Below, in pieces: positions 1 through 13,136 of a stretch of DNA of 64,000 nucleotides. The position numbers and the translations under genes are program-made. Within the stretch, counting starts at the first letter, position 1. Each line of letters begins with the position of its first letter. This DNA comes from Bugula neritina. Its lineage: Eukaryota; Bryozoa; Gymnolaemata; Cheilostomatida; Bugulidae. The notes below the pieces were generated by a model. The model worked only from the letters and a program-made list of their open reading frames with translations, searched no databases and had not been told where the DNA came from. Where the stretch lies: assembly GCA_964035545.1 (NCBI GenBank), contig OZ037769.1, forward strand, positions 15,037,133 through 15,101,132, written 5' to 3'.

Positions 1-299
1 CATACACATACGTATTCTGCTCTACGGAGCTATTCTGTCTTTGAATTGGCGGTTTCTTTATAGATGACTTGTATGCATGGTTACCATACAGTCTGGTAAT
101 AGTAATTAAAATTAAAATCAAAAATTAAAAAAGGATGAAGTAGATAATGATCCTAATACTTATTAAAGGATAATTTATGGGCTAATAAAATTATCTTTCA
201 AAGACTGCAATGCAATAAATTATTGACTAAGCAGGCAATCAAATATATTTCTGTTAAGTCAGGTTTTTTATAATACTTGCTGCATATCAAGTCAAACAG

Positions 300-2430
300 C
301 AAACAGAAGTTATACCCCAAGCTTCAAGTGAGCGCCCCAATTGTGTCCGATAATAGCATAAATAGGTTCAATGGAGAAACCAGTTTTCTTATCTCACTTT
401 TGGTAACATTGAGAACAATGATAGTGAGGTATCACAATCCATGAGATTTGATTTATGCAAATCCAATGTTCATAATGTAGCTTTAAATGATTCGAAAACC
501 TTTTATGAAAAGAGTGAGATCGTTTATATATGTTGCTTTCGGCAAATTTTTCCAGCAGTTACATAAACAGTTAAATGAACCTTACTCAGAGTTTAATAAA
601 ATTCACACTTAAGTTATTGTGAAACAGTTGAGGAAGATGATAAATATGCAGATTATAGAGTTTTCTCCTCTTTAGACTTGAATGCTTATTATGATGTAGT
701 GAGACAAACCTATGATGAAGCTGTAATTACCGCTTTTTATAGAAGTAAGTTAGAGCCAGTAGAGTATGACATTAAGTTTACATGCATCTCTGCTAAGCAA
801 ATGCCACACGATTCAAGTAACTGTGAAATTTTAAAGGAACAAATTTATTTATGTAAGGAATTATCTGCTTAGAAATAATTTAATATAGCAAGGAAAGTTC
901 ATGTAGATCTAAGAAATTTAATGTTTAATATGTAAACCTCATCTCAAGCTCGAGTTAGCAATTTAAATTTACCTGCTAGCCACGGAAATAGTTCAACTGT
1001 TTTGTCTGGCATCAATAATGCTTATGCAGCGCAGGATTGGCTAGGGCGAGGCATTGTTTGTGATGTAGCAAGTGTTTCATTTGGTAAGGCTTTGCAGCGT
1101 AAACAAATACCAACTGATGACAACTTGAATAAATATCCTGTAGATAATAATGAGTTAGTAAGTTATTCCTATCTAGCAAATAATAGTTTAAACAAATTCC
1201 AGTATCTACGTCATGCAACTCCATCTAGAGATTTTACCAGCAAAATATTATCTATAGTTTAGGCATATGAGAGGTATGAACCTCCACTCATTAAATTTTT
1301 GCTGCGTGAAGCACAAAGCAGCTTAACAATGGGCCTGTAAATCGAGAATATGCTTACAACTCTAAATACAAAATGTTCTTCATACCAACATTTAGTGGCA
1401 TACGTCAAAAATGGTCCAGGTTTTGCGCATCCTGGAGGCGACATGCAGCCTTTAAGTTTCATTTAGATGAGCTTAAAGCAACAGCTCTTAGTAGCAGTCT
1501 TAGAGGTGCAGCATTTGACTGCATAAAATCCATATATTTACACCACTCTTATGAGCCACAGTGGGATAAGCTGGAAAGAAAGTATAGTGACTTGAGTTCT
1601 TGTGTGCAAAATTTATATGGGGAGTTGAGCAGATCATCACCAGTGTTGGGTGAGGACTACAGAACGATAGTTCACAGTGTAGGAGATGAGTTAACTGCTG
1701 TCAACATTAAAGGCAGCGAATGGGTTTCCCATAAAGCTAGTGAACTTCAAGTACAAGGCAATGTTGAAGCTTGTAAGAACTTAGAAGTTTTACAAGAAAT
1801 ACTGCCTGAGCACTATCTATAACAAAGTCACAGTGTGAGTGGGCTTGGTGACAGTAGTGAAGTTAATCACTCAGTGTGTGGCGCAAGCTCCAGCCAACTA
1901 TCTGGATCTCAGTATAGTATTTTGCAGATGAAACAATACAAAGCAAAGATGATACTGAGCATCTGACAACGTTGTTGCTGCAAACTTCAGATTGTTCAGC
2001 AGATGAGCACGATGACGACAACCAAACCCTCATTTGTTCTACAGTCGAAATAGACGAGTCCAACAAACTTTTGAAGTATAAAAAATATACTGCCAAAGCT
2101 GTTAATTATTTTTAGAAAAGCAAAAAATTCCAAGAGGACCAAGAAGAAACTTGAAAGAAGTCACTCCTCAAGATCCACACCAAAAAATGGTCTTTACAAA
2201 TCTAGTGCTTGATAAATCTCAAGCAAGTACTGTGAGGCATTTTGTCGAGGCTATAAACGAAAATAAATATATACAAGCAGACATAAATGTATTACGAGAA
2301 GTTGAGCATCAACTTAGAATTAGACCATATGGTGTCCGCTTCTTATTAGCTGTGTCATCTGTAATTTATTCGTGTAGTAATAAAAACAATTCAATGAAAG
2401 CAAAACATTTTATATATAACTTGAGGTAAT
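300..2430 (+). pseudogene. Decayed ORF chain, possibly retroelement gag
   Basis: Open segments at 678-872, 1002-1262, 1373-1822 and 2151-2429 lie on one strand in changing frames, separated by single stops or short breaks, which looks like one long coding region broken by mutation. The segment at 1373-1822 contains LKATALSSSLRGAAFDCIKS followed by a W-D-K-L-rich helix region. This loosely resembles the gag-like region of BEL/Pao retrotransposons, where a Leu/Ser-rich stretch with GEA precedes a W..L motif. No zinc knuckle, protease or reverse transcriptase is seen nearby. The family assignment is a guess; that the stretch is former coding sequence is more secure. Confidence 0.35.
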
Positions 2431-2559
2431 ATTTTTCTAAACTAGATTTAATGTAAAAGTTGATTTATTATTGATTTTAGCGTCAGAAATGCGTATATAT
2501 GAGCTATATTCGCTATTCCAGTGAAAAATTCCTGACGGAAAAGATTTTTGTTAGAATGA

Positions 2560-2705
2560 GCTAAAGACTTTTTCAGATGAAGCACAAGGGTAATTATGAT
2601 TGGATGCTTTTCCTCACATCACCAATGGTTTTTGTTGGGGTTTGAACCCATGACTTCATGCTCATAAAGCAAATACTCTAACCCTTAGACTGAAGTTGCT
2701 TCCTG
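2560..2705 (-). mobile_element. tRNA-derived SINE copy (minus strand)
   Basis: Read on the minus strand this contains a box A-like region (GGGTTAGAG), a box B-like GGGTTCAAACCCC and the shared body CATTGGTGATG. The same order of blocks is found at 6.4, 9.2 and 39.0 kb, so it is a dispersed repeat with a Pol III-type head. Confidence 0.6.
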
Positions 2706-2709
2706 GGCA

Positions 2710-4152
2710 GACTTGGTATATGAGGCAACATAATTAAACTTAAAATTAATTATGATGCTTTCAATACACATCTTTGGAAACAGATAAGATGCGACTGGCG
2801 AGAAATATAGCTGGCACTATTTAGTTCTAGGGTCGGTTTGCATGTATCATAATTACGGGTTAGCTGCATTGTTTTGCAATGTGATAATTATCCCCCCCCC
2901 CCCCCGAAGGTTTTTAAAGTATTACTTCCTTTGATGCAATAATGTTTATATAATTTAAAGTTGAACACCTTGACGGCGCAAAGACACCATGCAATATAAT
3001 ATAGATGTCTATTACTGTTGATGATAACAACCTAAATGCCGTGCACCTTTCATTTACTTACCCTTGCAAGCAATTTTCTATTTTACCTGCTGTACATTCT
3101 CTTCAAACCAAAAGCTGAGCTATAATTGCATAGTTTATGTGAATGTAATGCACCTTATGTTGTATATTTTATCATTCAATTAACAAAATATAGTGTGATC
3201 AACAATTAGTTCAGCCTGTAAACCAATGTCAGTGTCATATTTTATCATTCTAGCTGCTTAATTTCTTTTCATATTTCAACGTTCGCTAACTGCTTAGAAA
3301 AATTATTTAGATTCAGCTGTAATTGGCATGTTGGGCATCAACTTTGGAGTAACCATTTTAGGAAAACAACTTTATACTTTTTGAAAACAATTGTATGATT
3401 AAAGATGATGGTGTTGTGAAAGTTATCATGGTTGGTGAGCATATATATTTACAGAAAGCAAAAATATTTATTTAAAAGGTTCATCATTTTTGCTTTTATA
3501 GCATTTATATTAAATATAGATTATTGTTCATAAATTGGTTAGTTCACAATAGAAAATATTGATTGACCATTATTACTGAATAATTTTACTGAGTGAGCCT
3601 ATGTATATACAGTAAGCAACTAAAGCTTGTTTCTTGTTATCTTAGTTGCTTTTGACTTGTTTATACTGAATAAATATTATAAAGTATGTGTTTGGTGTCA
3701 CAATATTACAATATAATGATTGGTAGTGTAGAAAGTCGTGTTTAAAAATTAATTTTATATCTTCTGTAAAATTTTCCAGATGATATTTAAATATTTTACA
3801 CCCTAGCTAGAGCTGTGTATAAATAGTTAATTTACGCACATCTATTTTCAGTTGATTTACCAGTTAACAAATTCATTATTGTTCGGTAACCATTTAAGTG
3901 AAAGATTTGGTTTAATTAAATTATTGTTATTTATTCTAAAAATTTTTAATTGTTCAAACATAGAAAATTCATTGACATAGGCAAAAAAATTGCAACATAT
4001 TATAGTTATAGTATATGATAACAGGTAGCAAAAAACAGTGCAGCTGCTTAAACATTGCTAAGAAAAGATATTATAGTGAAAAAACCTAAGTATTGTCAAA
4101 AGGTACGCTAATCTTAGATAGTTCTTTGCATCGCCATCATAATCCAAGAGCA

Positions 4153-4155
<3 letters not shown>
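2710..4155. other. Non-coding AT-rich stretch
   Basis: No supportable gene. It holds a C homopolymer near 2892-2905 and scattered AT-rich sequence downstream of the transporter gene on the opposite strand. Confidence 0.5.

Positions 4156-4241
<86 letters not shown>
4156..4241. repeat. (TA)n microsatellite
   Basis: Uninterrupted TA dinucleotides directly downstream of the last exon of the transporter gene. Confidence 0.95.
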
Positions 4242-4246
<5 letters not shown>

Positions 4247-4256
4247 GTAAAATGTA

Positions 4257-5197
4257 CTATATCTGCAACTCCTGATGTTTTTTCACACTTTTGACTATAA
4301 TTGGAAGAATTGCAAAAGTGGCCACGATTCCACAGCAGCCAATAAAGATGATTCCAAATTTTTCACCAGCAGTCTGAGAGATATAAGCTAAAAGAGGAAA
4401 AAGAATGTTTTCGATTTCTATAACGTAATGTACTTTTAGAAAATATATAACTTTATAAGGCTTTCTTTATAGATCAATATCTTTATTTGTCTTTATATAC
4501 TAGAATTGGAGTACAATTTTATAGCTTAATATTTAAAAAATATCTCACCACTGAGGGGGACCAGTGCTATGCCCCCTATTCCTTCAAAGAAACATTCCAT
4601 TCCAAAGAGCATAAATCACTTGCAAATCCTAAGATACTCAGTACAGCCACACCATTTGTCATTCCCCATAGTGTTGTTAGAATGTAATACATTGTCTATT
4701 GAAAGAAAAAGTTGCCAGCAATAATATTATTTGAATTTACATTCAGTATGGACCAATTTTTTCATTTCCTGCATGGTATGCTTCAATGATATCTCGTAAT
4801 TATGTCTTTGTTTAATGTGTTTTTGTGGCTGTTATTATAACATACGCCAGACATCCTATTATTGTTTTCTATGTGCATTACTATAGTATATCTTCCAGTT
4901 TATATGTAAGTTTAGAATAGAACTATAATTTATGTAAGCTCTATGCAAATATATAACTATAAAAATATCTAAAATTCACCTTGTTGCTGGTGAAAGCTGT
5001 AATCAATGTTAGTATACTGGTTAGTCCAATCACAGAGAAATAGAGAATGAATCTGTTGAACTTGAGTGAACCTGTCACAACCAGACAGACGCAAACAACA
5101 ATGTTTCCAATTCCTAAAAATAAAGCAAAGTCAAGTGTGAGTACATATCTTCAAAATTTGTCTATTGTAATAATCATGTGATTTACACACACACACA

Positions 5198-5260
<63 letters not shown>

Positions 5261-8200
5261 GCACACACACGCGCACACACGCGCACACACGCGCACACAC
5301 GCGCACACACGCGCACACACGCGCACACACGCTCACACACGTGCACACACACACACGTCCACACATGCACACGCACACGCACACGCACACACACATATTT
5401 ACAAGTATATTAACTCACCTAACAATGTAATTCCAAATGCTGCCTCATATTCAGTCAACCCGACATTGTAAACAACGTAGTCATTGATTAGAACAAAGAA
5501 TCCCGCATCAGTTGTACACCAAAACATTCCAAAATTATTAAAAACATCCAGACCTGTATCAATAAGCGGGCCAGTGTGTGACAGCTAACCCGTAGCACAT
5601 TGAACAATTGATTTTGTATACTTTTTTGTTTCTATTAACTATAACTGTTCATGCCTAAGAAAAATTTCAAAACAATTGTTGATCACAAAAATGCAGACTT
5701 TTTTACTACTTTTAGCATTATATGACATTGAGTAGCCTACATGCAAGATTGATCCATGTAATGATTTGGAAGTTTAAACATTTGTGCTAAATAAAAGCAG
5801 TGCAGAGTCTAAAAAAATTTCAACTGAAAATCATACTCATGTTCAAATAATAATCAGGTTTTAATGAAATAGCACAGTTGTACATATGTTATTAGGAAAA
5901 GGTTCAAATTGCAAAAACTACTTCCTAGATAGACTGGTTACTAGTAACTATATAGCAGTTATTGTGTCTCTGTAACAATATAACAACTGCCATGGACAAG
6001 TTTACCTTTGGTAACTTTAGAAGTTCCATGAACTCTTGTCTTAGTTTTGTTTTTTGTATTTCATAAGTTTCCTCAACTGGTCTGGCCAATTTAACTTCTA
6101 CCTTCGTTTCTTCCTTAAAGAAATAGACATTTTTTTATCATATATCCTTATTTTAGTAAGATCAAAACTATTAAACAGAATAAATTGAGCAAGCAGTTAT
6201 AATACATTTCTTCTGTCTCTATAAACTTTTAACTATATATAAAAGAAAAAGATAACAAAACTGCTGCAAAATTTTAATATTCCAAATTGTACAAAATTTT
6301 GATATATACCTAATTGAACTTATTATAGTCACTTTAAACTGCCTGAATAAAAAAAATATTTCTGTTATATAACAAGGAATATATATATATAAGAGCAGCC
6401 CGTGGTCTATATAGGTTAGAGTGTTTGCGTAGTAAACACAAAGTCGTGGGTTCGAGCCCCAACAAAGGCCATTGGTGATGTTAGAAAGAGCGTCCAGTCA
6501 TAATTGCTCCTGTGCCTTATTTAAAAAATTCTTAGCCACCTTAACAAAAACCCTTTTTATCAGGGGTTTCTCATAAGGATAGTTGGAATATAATGCGGTT
6601 TATAGTCTTTAGCAGATAAGCTACAAGCTAACCTGAGGCGATTGGCTAACTGCCTTACAAGCATTCGGATTCCCTACCGGGTTTCCTACCAGCTTGTACG
6701 GCTTGGATACTGGCTATTGCTAGAGTGAAAGTAAAAGTAAAGACTGCACGAGGGGACTCTTACGCAGACTGTCGAGTAAGTAGGACCTTACGTTACTTTT
6801 TTATATGACTATAGGAATATAATAATTTCCTTAAGCTTTAAGATGCAGTACACAAATTCATTATATACTCTGGGTAAACATTACTTGAATTTAGTCGTTG
6901 TAAAAATATTGGGTTAACCAAGTTAGTTATATTGAGAATGTAGAAGTAGCAAGAGTAATATCAGCCTATTATATAGAATATTTTATTCACTTCATTAATC
7001 TCTACAGCTCTGTTGTCAGCTCCGGTCTCAGAACTTTTTTGTGAAAGCTCTAACTCTTTTGGTTTATCTGAATATTCTTTTTCTTTATAACAAAACGCAA
7101 AAGAAGCAGCTAAGTTATAGTAAAAAAAATTATGTATCATGAAGTGATTAAACACAGTTTTTTCAAACAATTTTTTAACGTTAAAAAACCAACAATGGTA
7201 AAAAATATAATGCATTAAAAATGTACTTGAAAAAAAATACAATTATGTCAAAAGTAGCTGCTTAAATTGTACACATTTCATACATTAAAACACTTAAGGA
7301 ATTTATAAAGTTACCTGAGTCATTGTCAGAAGATAGTTCTACATACAAAATGCCAGTAAGAGTGTTGATCAAAGTAAAAGTGGACATAATTCCCATAGCA
7401 TAGGAATATCCAAATCTATTCAACAAATACTGTGATATCAGTGGCCATAGCACTATTCCAAGGTAAGCTCCTAGCATTGCTGAGGAGAAAGCAACATATT
7501 TGAATCGCTCAAAGTGAAATGTCAGTATGACTGAACTTGCATTGTAACAGAAGGACACCCCAAGTCCTACAAAAGGCAAATCGTCAAATACAAAACACAA
7601 TACGAGTGCTTACAAAATGGAACAAAAATTATTACATGCAGATTTTTTCTATAAATTTCCATATCCGGAAGTCTAAAATTTCTCATTATCCAAGATTCGA
7701 AGGTTGAGTTGAAAATGGAAAAACAGTTGAGTAGAATTTTTAAGCATGCATTGTCAACATGAGACTTTAAGTCACCACACACGCATACAAAATGAAGTAT
7801 TTTCAAAAAGATTTCAAATCTTAAGAAATACTGTCTTTTGTATAACAAAACAATTAAAATATGCTAATGCGATCTGCACAAAAAATGATAACTGGTAGCA
7901 AAAGTATTATCATGCAAGATTAATAAATAGTGTTTCTATACCTGCAAGAACACTGTACAGAATGACAGCATGCCATAACTGTCTAGACAGTATTGATAAA
8001 GCAACTCCAAGTAGAATACAGGTTCCTCCAGTTATCTGGGTAACTCTACAGCCAAACTTCTTTATCATGACAGAAGCCAAAGGACCTGAAATGTTACCAA
8101 TTTTGTTGAAAGATATATTGTCAATTATTTGAAATCAACATCTACTAAAATGATGATTAGTTAAAAAGTTAATTTACAGAATGGTGATGCAATATAATCC

Positions 8201-8426
8201 AGGGCTGCTTACTAAACATCAGAAGTATTCCAACATGTGTGGCTCCAGCCAGACTTCCTTTCTGAAGGTCAATGTTAAAGAACTGCTGATGAGCTATAGT
8301 CAAGTTACCAGCAATGCCGTAACTCATCCCAATATGAGTGAAATGTGACAGAAATGATGCAATACTTATGACCCATGCATAGCCTTTGTCTTTCTCAAGA
8401 TTGGACTTAGTGCAGAATCGAAGCAT
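4257..8426 (-). CDS. Monocarboxylate-transporter-like (SLC16-type) MFS transporter, 9 exons, one frameshift
   Basis: Exons on the minus strand in coding order: 8213-8426, 7942-8085, 7315-7566, 6991-7109, 6006-6113, 5419-5584, 4980-5113, 4549-4695, 4257-4387. All have AG/GT borders and matching phases, except that exon 8 needs one extra base. The product would be about 471 residues, usual for the family. Exon 1 has the MCT-type first helix ([17 protein letters not shown]). Exon 2 gives [15 protein letters not shown]. Exon 3 gives [15 protein letters not shown] and helices 4-6. Exons 4-5 form a hydrophilic central loop, and exons 6-9 give helices 7-12. In exon 8 the frame breaks near 4612-4616, after ILGFAS; the rest ([10 protein letters not shown]) is in the next frame, and the phase into exon 9 also needs that base. 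Either a recent pseudogenising deletion or a base-calling error in an A/T run. SLC16 proteins move monocarboxylates or related solutes across membranes; the substrate here is unknown. Confidence 0.78.
5187..5396. repeat. CA/CACG compound microsatellite in a transporter intron
   Basis: Runs of CACG and of CACACACGCG units lie between exons 6 and 7 of the transporter gene. Confidence 0.95.
6392..6600 (+). mobile_element. tRNA-derived SINE copy
   Basis: Box A-like TGGTCTATATAGG is followed about 35 bases later by GGGTTCGAGCCCC, a near-perfect Pol III box B. Then comes the family body (CATTGGTGATG, AGTCATAATTGCTC) and a tail with TTTCTCATAAGG. It sits in an intron of the transporter gene, antisense to it. 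This is the best-preserved head among the copies seen. Confidence 0.7.
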
Positions 8427-10200
8427 GTTGACTGTTCTAAAACTATATTTAAACTCATATGCAGTTATAAACCTGAAATAATTTGATATTTAATTTGCAA
8501 CAAGTGGCTTCATATACAATATACATATACATATACAAGCAAAATTAACTTTTAAAGATTGAAAAATAGCTTTTGTTAATGGTAATTGTATCAGTTGACT
8601 AATAATTTTCACTATGGCTAAAGACTGAGTTGCACAATAAAATGGTAGTCCGTTTGAATATAAAGACAAAACAGTTTAAACTAGATGCGAAGTAAATCAG
8701 TAGCTTTTAGTTCTAAATCACATTATATTCTCACACTTGACTGCCAAACTATCTAATAACCAATAATATAATAAATAGACTCATAGCAACAATAATTATA
8801 AACGGCCTAAAAGCTATTATGGGACATAAATCACCATTTAGTTTTAATTTCATGCTGCAAACTTTAAGCTAGTTATAGTGCCTTTTATTATATTAACTAA
8901 TATAGCCCTGATATTAGGTCATCATAGACATTGATAATATTGCTATTATATATGGAACAAATATTTTGCCACTTGCATTAGAGTTATAATATGTATTATA
9001 CTTCTCATGTTAAAAATCCACACATATTATTGCATCATGGTAAAATTAAACTATTTTAATTTGCCAACAACAAAATTTATCTTATCGGATTTTAAAAGCA
9101 TTAGTTTTGATTCCTAAAATATCATAGGCAGGGCAACTTTTTTGCAGCAGCACTTATTGCAGCCAATTTTTAGAGCTTCTAACCATGGAGCAGCCGTGGT
9201 TTAGGGGTCAGAGTGTTTGCTCAGTAAACACAAAGTCATAGGAGCTCCAACACAAGTAAAAGATAACTCCATCAGAGGTTTCTCACAGGGTTATAGCTAC
9301 CATAAACTTGCGTGAGTCTACAGCTTAATCTAATTGTATTATAGTAACTATACTCTTTTTAATGTAAGTACAAATATTGGCATATTGAAAATTTAAAACA
9401 ACTTATAGGATTTACTATTCAATGCTACAATCAATGTATATCAGACATTTTGGATGAGCAGGTTAATGTTGATCTTAATTTACACATTATTGGTAAATAA
9501 TGTTGATGTGCAGTTATATATAATAAGCACAACTAAACATATAAGTTAATTATCACCTACCTCCGCTTTGTCCTGTTTGGGTATAGGTAATTTATTATTT
9601 CTTACTAAATTAGTACTACATGCAAGTGTAGACAACCATAGGATTACAATTATTCACTTTGAGTCCAAATTAGCTGTGGTCTATTCATCAGCACTTGTTT
9701 TTACATTTGTGCAATTTGTCTAATTTATTTTACATTTTTCACAACTATTCAATTAGCCTTATAACTACTTCACAATTGAAAAACACTTGTCATAGTTGAA
9801 TAAAACTTGTCATAGTTGCAGTCAACTCAAATGACAGTTGCCTTAGTTTAGCTGTGTCTAACTAAACTGCTGCAGAATGCTGGTTTATTTACCAAACAAA
9901 ACACTATAGGCCTAAAAATCACATTTATACTGTGATATCAAATATCAATGTTTATATAAACTGTCTACAAGTGGTTAATATGTAGCTCTTATATAAAAAC
10001 AACTGCATGAGCCAATGTCATTCATCAAATGCAGTCAAATGCTGCCCCCTACTATCTAATGTATATAATGCATATGAGCATTGTTTGGTGAAACAGCAAT
10101 GGTATCCTAGAGCATAGATATGCTATAATGAAACATAGTATAAGTATTAAGAATTTAAATAGCAACGGTACCCATGCAATAACCAAATAGCATATTGTTA
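8427..10200. other. Upstream region of the transporter gene, no gene seen
   Basis: AT-rich non-coding sequence. A splice-acceptor-like TTATTTCAG on the minus strand just upstream of exon 1 leaves room for a 5' untranslated exon, but none could be placed. One SINE remnant lies at about 9184-9330. Confidence 0.45.
9184..9330 (+). mobile_element. SINE remnant, internally deleted
   Basis: It shares the family blocks GAGTGTTTGC..AGTAAACACAAAGTC and GGTTTCTCACA..GTTATAG..CTTGCGTGAGT but lacks most of the middle body and has a damaged box B. Confidence 0.55.
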
Positions 10201-10269
10201 TAATTTACTGAATTAAATAGAATATTTTAAGAATTCTATAGTAAAATATGGTGCACAAATGTCCCACAT

Positions 10270-10740
10270 TAAAATAGCATATAAGTTTCTAATACTAAAA
10301 TGGCATAGCACACTGTAGTGAAATAGTCTAGCATATTGTAGTGAAATAGCATATAGTATACTGTAGTAAAATAGCATATCATAATGTAGTGAAATAGCAT
10401 AATATCCTGTAGCGAAATAGCATATAGTATACTGCAGTGAAATAGCATATAGTATACTATAGCGAAATAGCATATAGTATACTGTAGTGAAATAGCATAT
10501 CATAATGTAGTGAAATAGCATAATATCCTGTAGCGAAATAGCATATAGTATACTGCAGTGAAATAGCATATATAGTATACTGCAGTGAAATAGCATAGTA
10601 TTATACTGTAGTGAAATAGCATAGTTATATACTGTATAGTAAAATAGCATATAGTATACTATAGCGAAATAGCATATTATACTGTATATAGTAAAATAGT
10701 AAAATATGCTATTTCACTACAGTATACTATGTATGCTATA
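10270..10740. repeat. Minisatellite, ~24-26 bp unit
   Basis: Many imperfect tandem copies of a unit around AAATAGCATATAGTATACTG with TAGTGA or TAGCGA junctions. The last copy, at about 10690-10740, turns into the reverse complement (TATGCTATTTCACTACAG). This creates long spurious reading frames on the minus strand. Confidence 0.85.
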
Positions 10741-11549
10741 TAAGTTAATTAGCATGTGACTAAGTACTGGTGATGTAGCATAAGCAGATATAATAAAATA
10801 TTACATACATAATTGAATGTAGGAGTAGTTAAGTATTATCTTGCTTCCACTGATGCATGCACATTGCTTACAAATTATCTTCTGCTAGCTTGCTAGTTAT
10901 TCACTGAATGCTGGTATGCATACAGACATTCCTATATGCTGAACCCATGGAATATTGTATAGCAGATTATTGCCTTTAGTATTAGCTGCATGTGTTATAA
11001 ATTAAAAGGAGCATCATATGTTATTTCTAAAGAAGATGGATTCTTTATAGAGTTAAGATAAAAGCAAACCATTCAAATAGAGTGTAAAATGTCTGAGCTT
11101 ATAAAAGAACTTCAATATTTTGATGATTTTAGAAACTTGATAATGTACATATTTGTTAATTTTTATCTGCTTCATTTTGAATGAACTTAAATACGACTAT
11201 AGAACTGGTTTATTGAAATTGAACATCTCAACACTGCCAGTGTGTAAAGAAAACTTACTTATAACTATGAAGAATGTGACATGAATAGAAGTTATAAGCA
11301 TTGTGTATGATAGGGATGTTATAGCAATATAATAATATAACAATTATAATATATAATATATATAACAATTATATAACATCCCAACTTTAATTTTGTTGAT
11401 GTTGAACATATTTACTTTGAATAGTAAAACATTTTATGGCTGATGAAAAAAAGTATAAGGTTTATATACTATATATACACCTTCCGAAGTATATATTTTA
11501 CATAAATAATTTTAAAAAATACTCTGAACTTGCTTTGTTTTATTATTAG

Positions 11550-12140
11550 GGATTGGAAACATTGTTGTTTGTGTATGCCTGGTGGTCACAAGCTCACTTA
11601 GGTTTAACAGATTTATCCTTTATTTCTGTTCACTTGGAATGACCAGTATCCTAACCCTGATTACAGCTTTCACCAGTGACAAGGTAAATTTTGAGACCAT
11701 TTTAATACAAGTTTGCGCCGCAATAATATATGAAAAGCAGCAATATTACAACGCTAGCCTTAACTATATGTGCTATAACAAATACTGTATATTCTAAAAT
11801 GTGTGAAAATTTGTGTAATTGTGTAATTATACAAATTTTCACACATTTACACCCAAACTTGTAGAAACACACACTGAGATGCAAGCGCACACATATACAC
11901 ACTTTCATTAGAAAATAGCCTGCTGCTTTTCTGATGTTGTAATTAATTAAATGAAAACATTGTAATAATATTATTAAAATAGTTTTAGCGTACATCCCTC
12001 AGACTGCAGATAAAAAAGTTGGAATTATCTTTACTGGCTGCTGTGGAATTATGGGTATTTTGGCGATTATTCCTATAATTGTCAAAAATGCAAAGAAGCA
12101 GCAAGAATTACAGTTAAAGTGGATTTTCTTCAAAAGATGA
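11550..12140 (+). pseudogene. Inverted partial copy of the SLC16-like transporter (two exons)
   Basis: Exon-like block 11550-11683 is 134 bases, the same length and phase as exon 7 of the minus-strand transporter gene, encodes a near-identical segment starting [14 protein letters not shown], and keeps AG and GT borders. Block 11989-12140 matches the last exon (QTADKKVGIIF, FTGCCGIMGILAIIP) and extends the tail to KWIFFKR before its stop. The counterpart of exon 8 is absent from the 300-bp gap and no earlier exons were found upstream. The parent gene is in opposite orientation about 6 kb away, so this looks like an inverted partial duplication; function is unlikely. Confidence 0.7.
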
Positions 12141-12540
12141 ATAGCGGTGTTACGTCCCTAATGCTAGCACAAAGGATTTTATATAATATAAGTTTATCTT
12201 GTCGATATTGGCGCTTGAGTTTCTCACAATGCAATACTATATTTTTCCAAAGTATAGATGACTATATGCTGTTTGCTTCCTGCCTCCTCATAACATGCTC
12301 TAATTCATATGCCGCATTTTTTGTCACTTATGTCAATAAATAATTACCATTTTTTAAACTTTTTTTTGTAGTCTATGAAATATAAGATATATGTCACTTT
12401 TGTGACTCAACCTTCCAGTGCTTGCTAATTATGTCAGCTTCAGTCAGTCATAATTAAGTTGAGAATTAGTTAGTGAGTATATAGTGACCATTACTGATAT
12501 ATATTTTTTAAATAAATATATTTATATGTATATACATATA

Positions 12541-13136
<596 letters not shown>

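Noticed and set aside
1373-1822. Firm BEL/Pao gag assignment
   Set aside because: Similarity is only a loose motif match; no RT, protease or LTR is present to support it.
5131-5471. Long His-Thr and Cys-Val reading frames
   Set aside because: Pure translation of CA/CG repeats in a transporter intron.
10213-10650. 145-codon frame on minus strand with repeated AISLQY
   Set aside because: Product of the minisatellite unit, no start context or homology.
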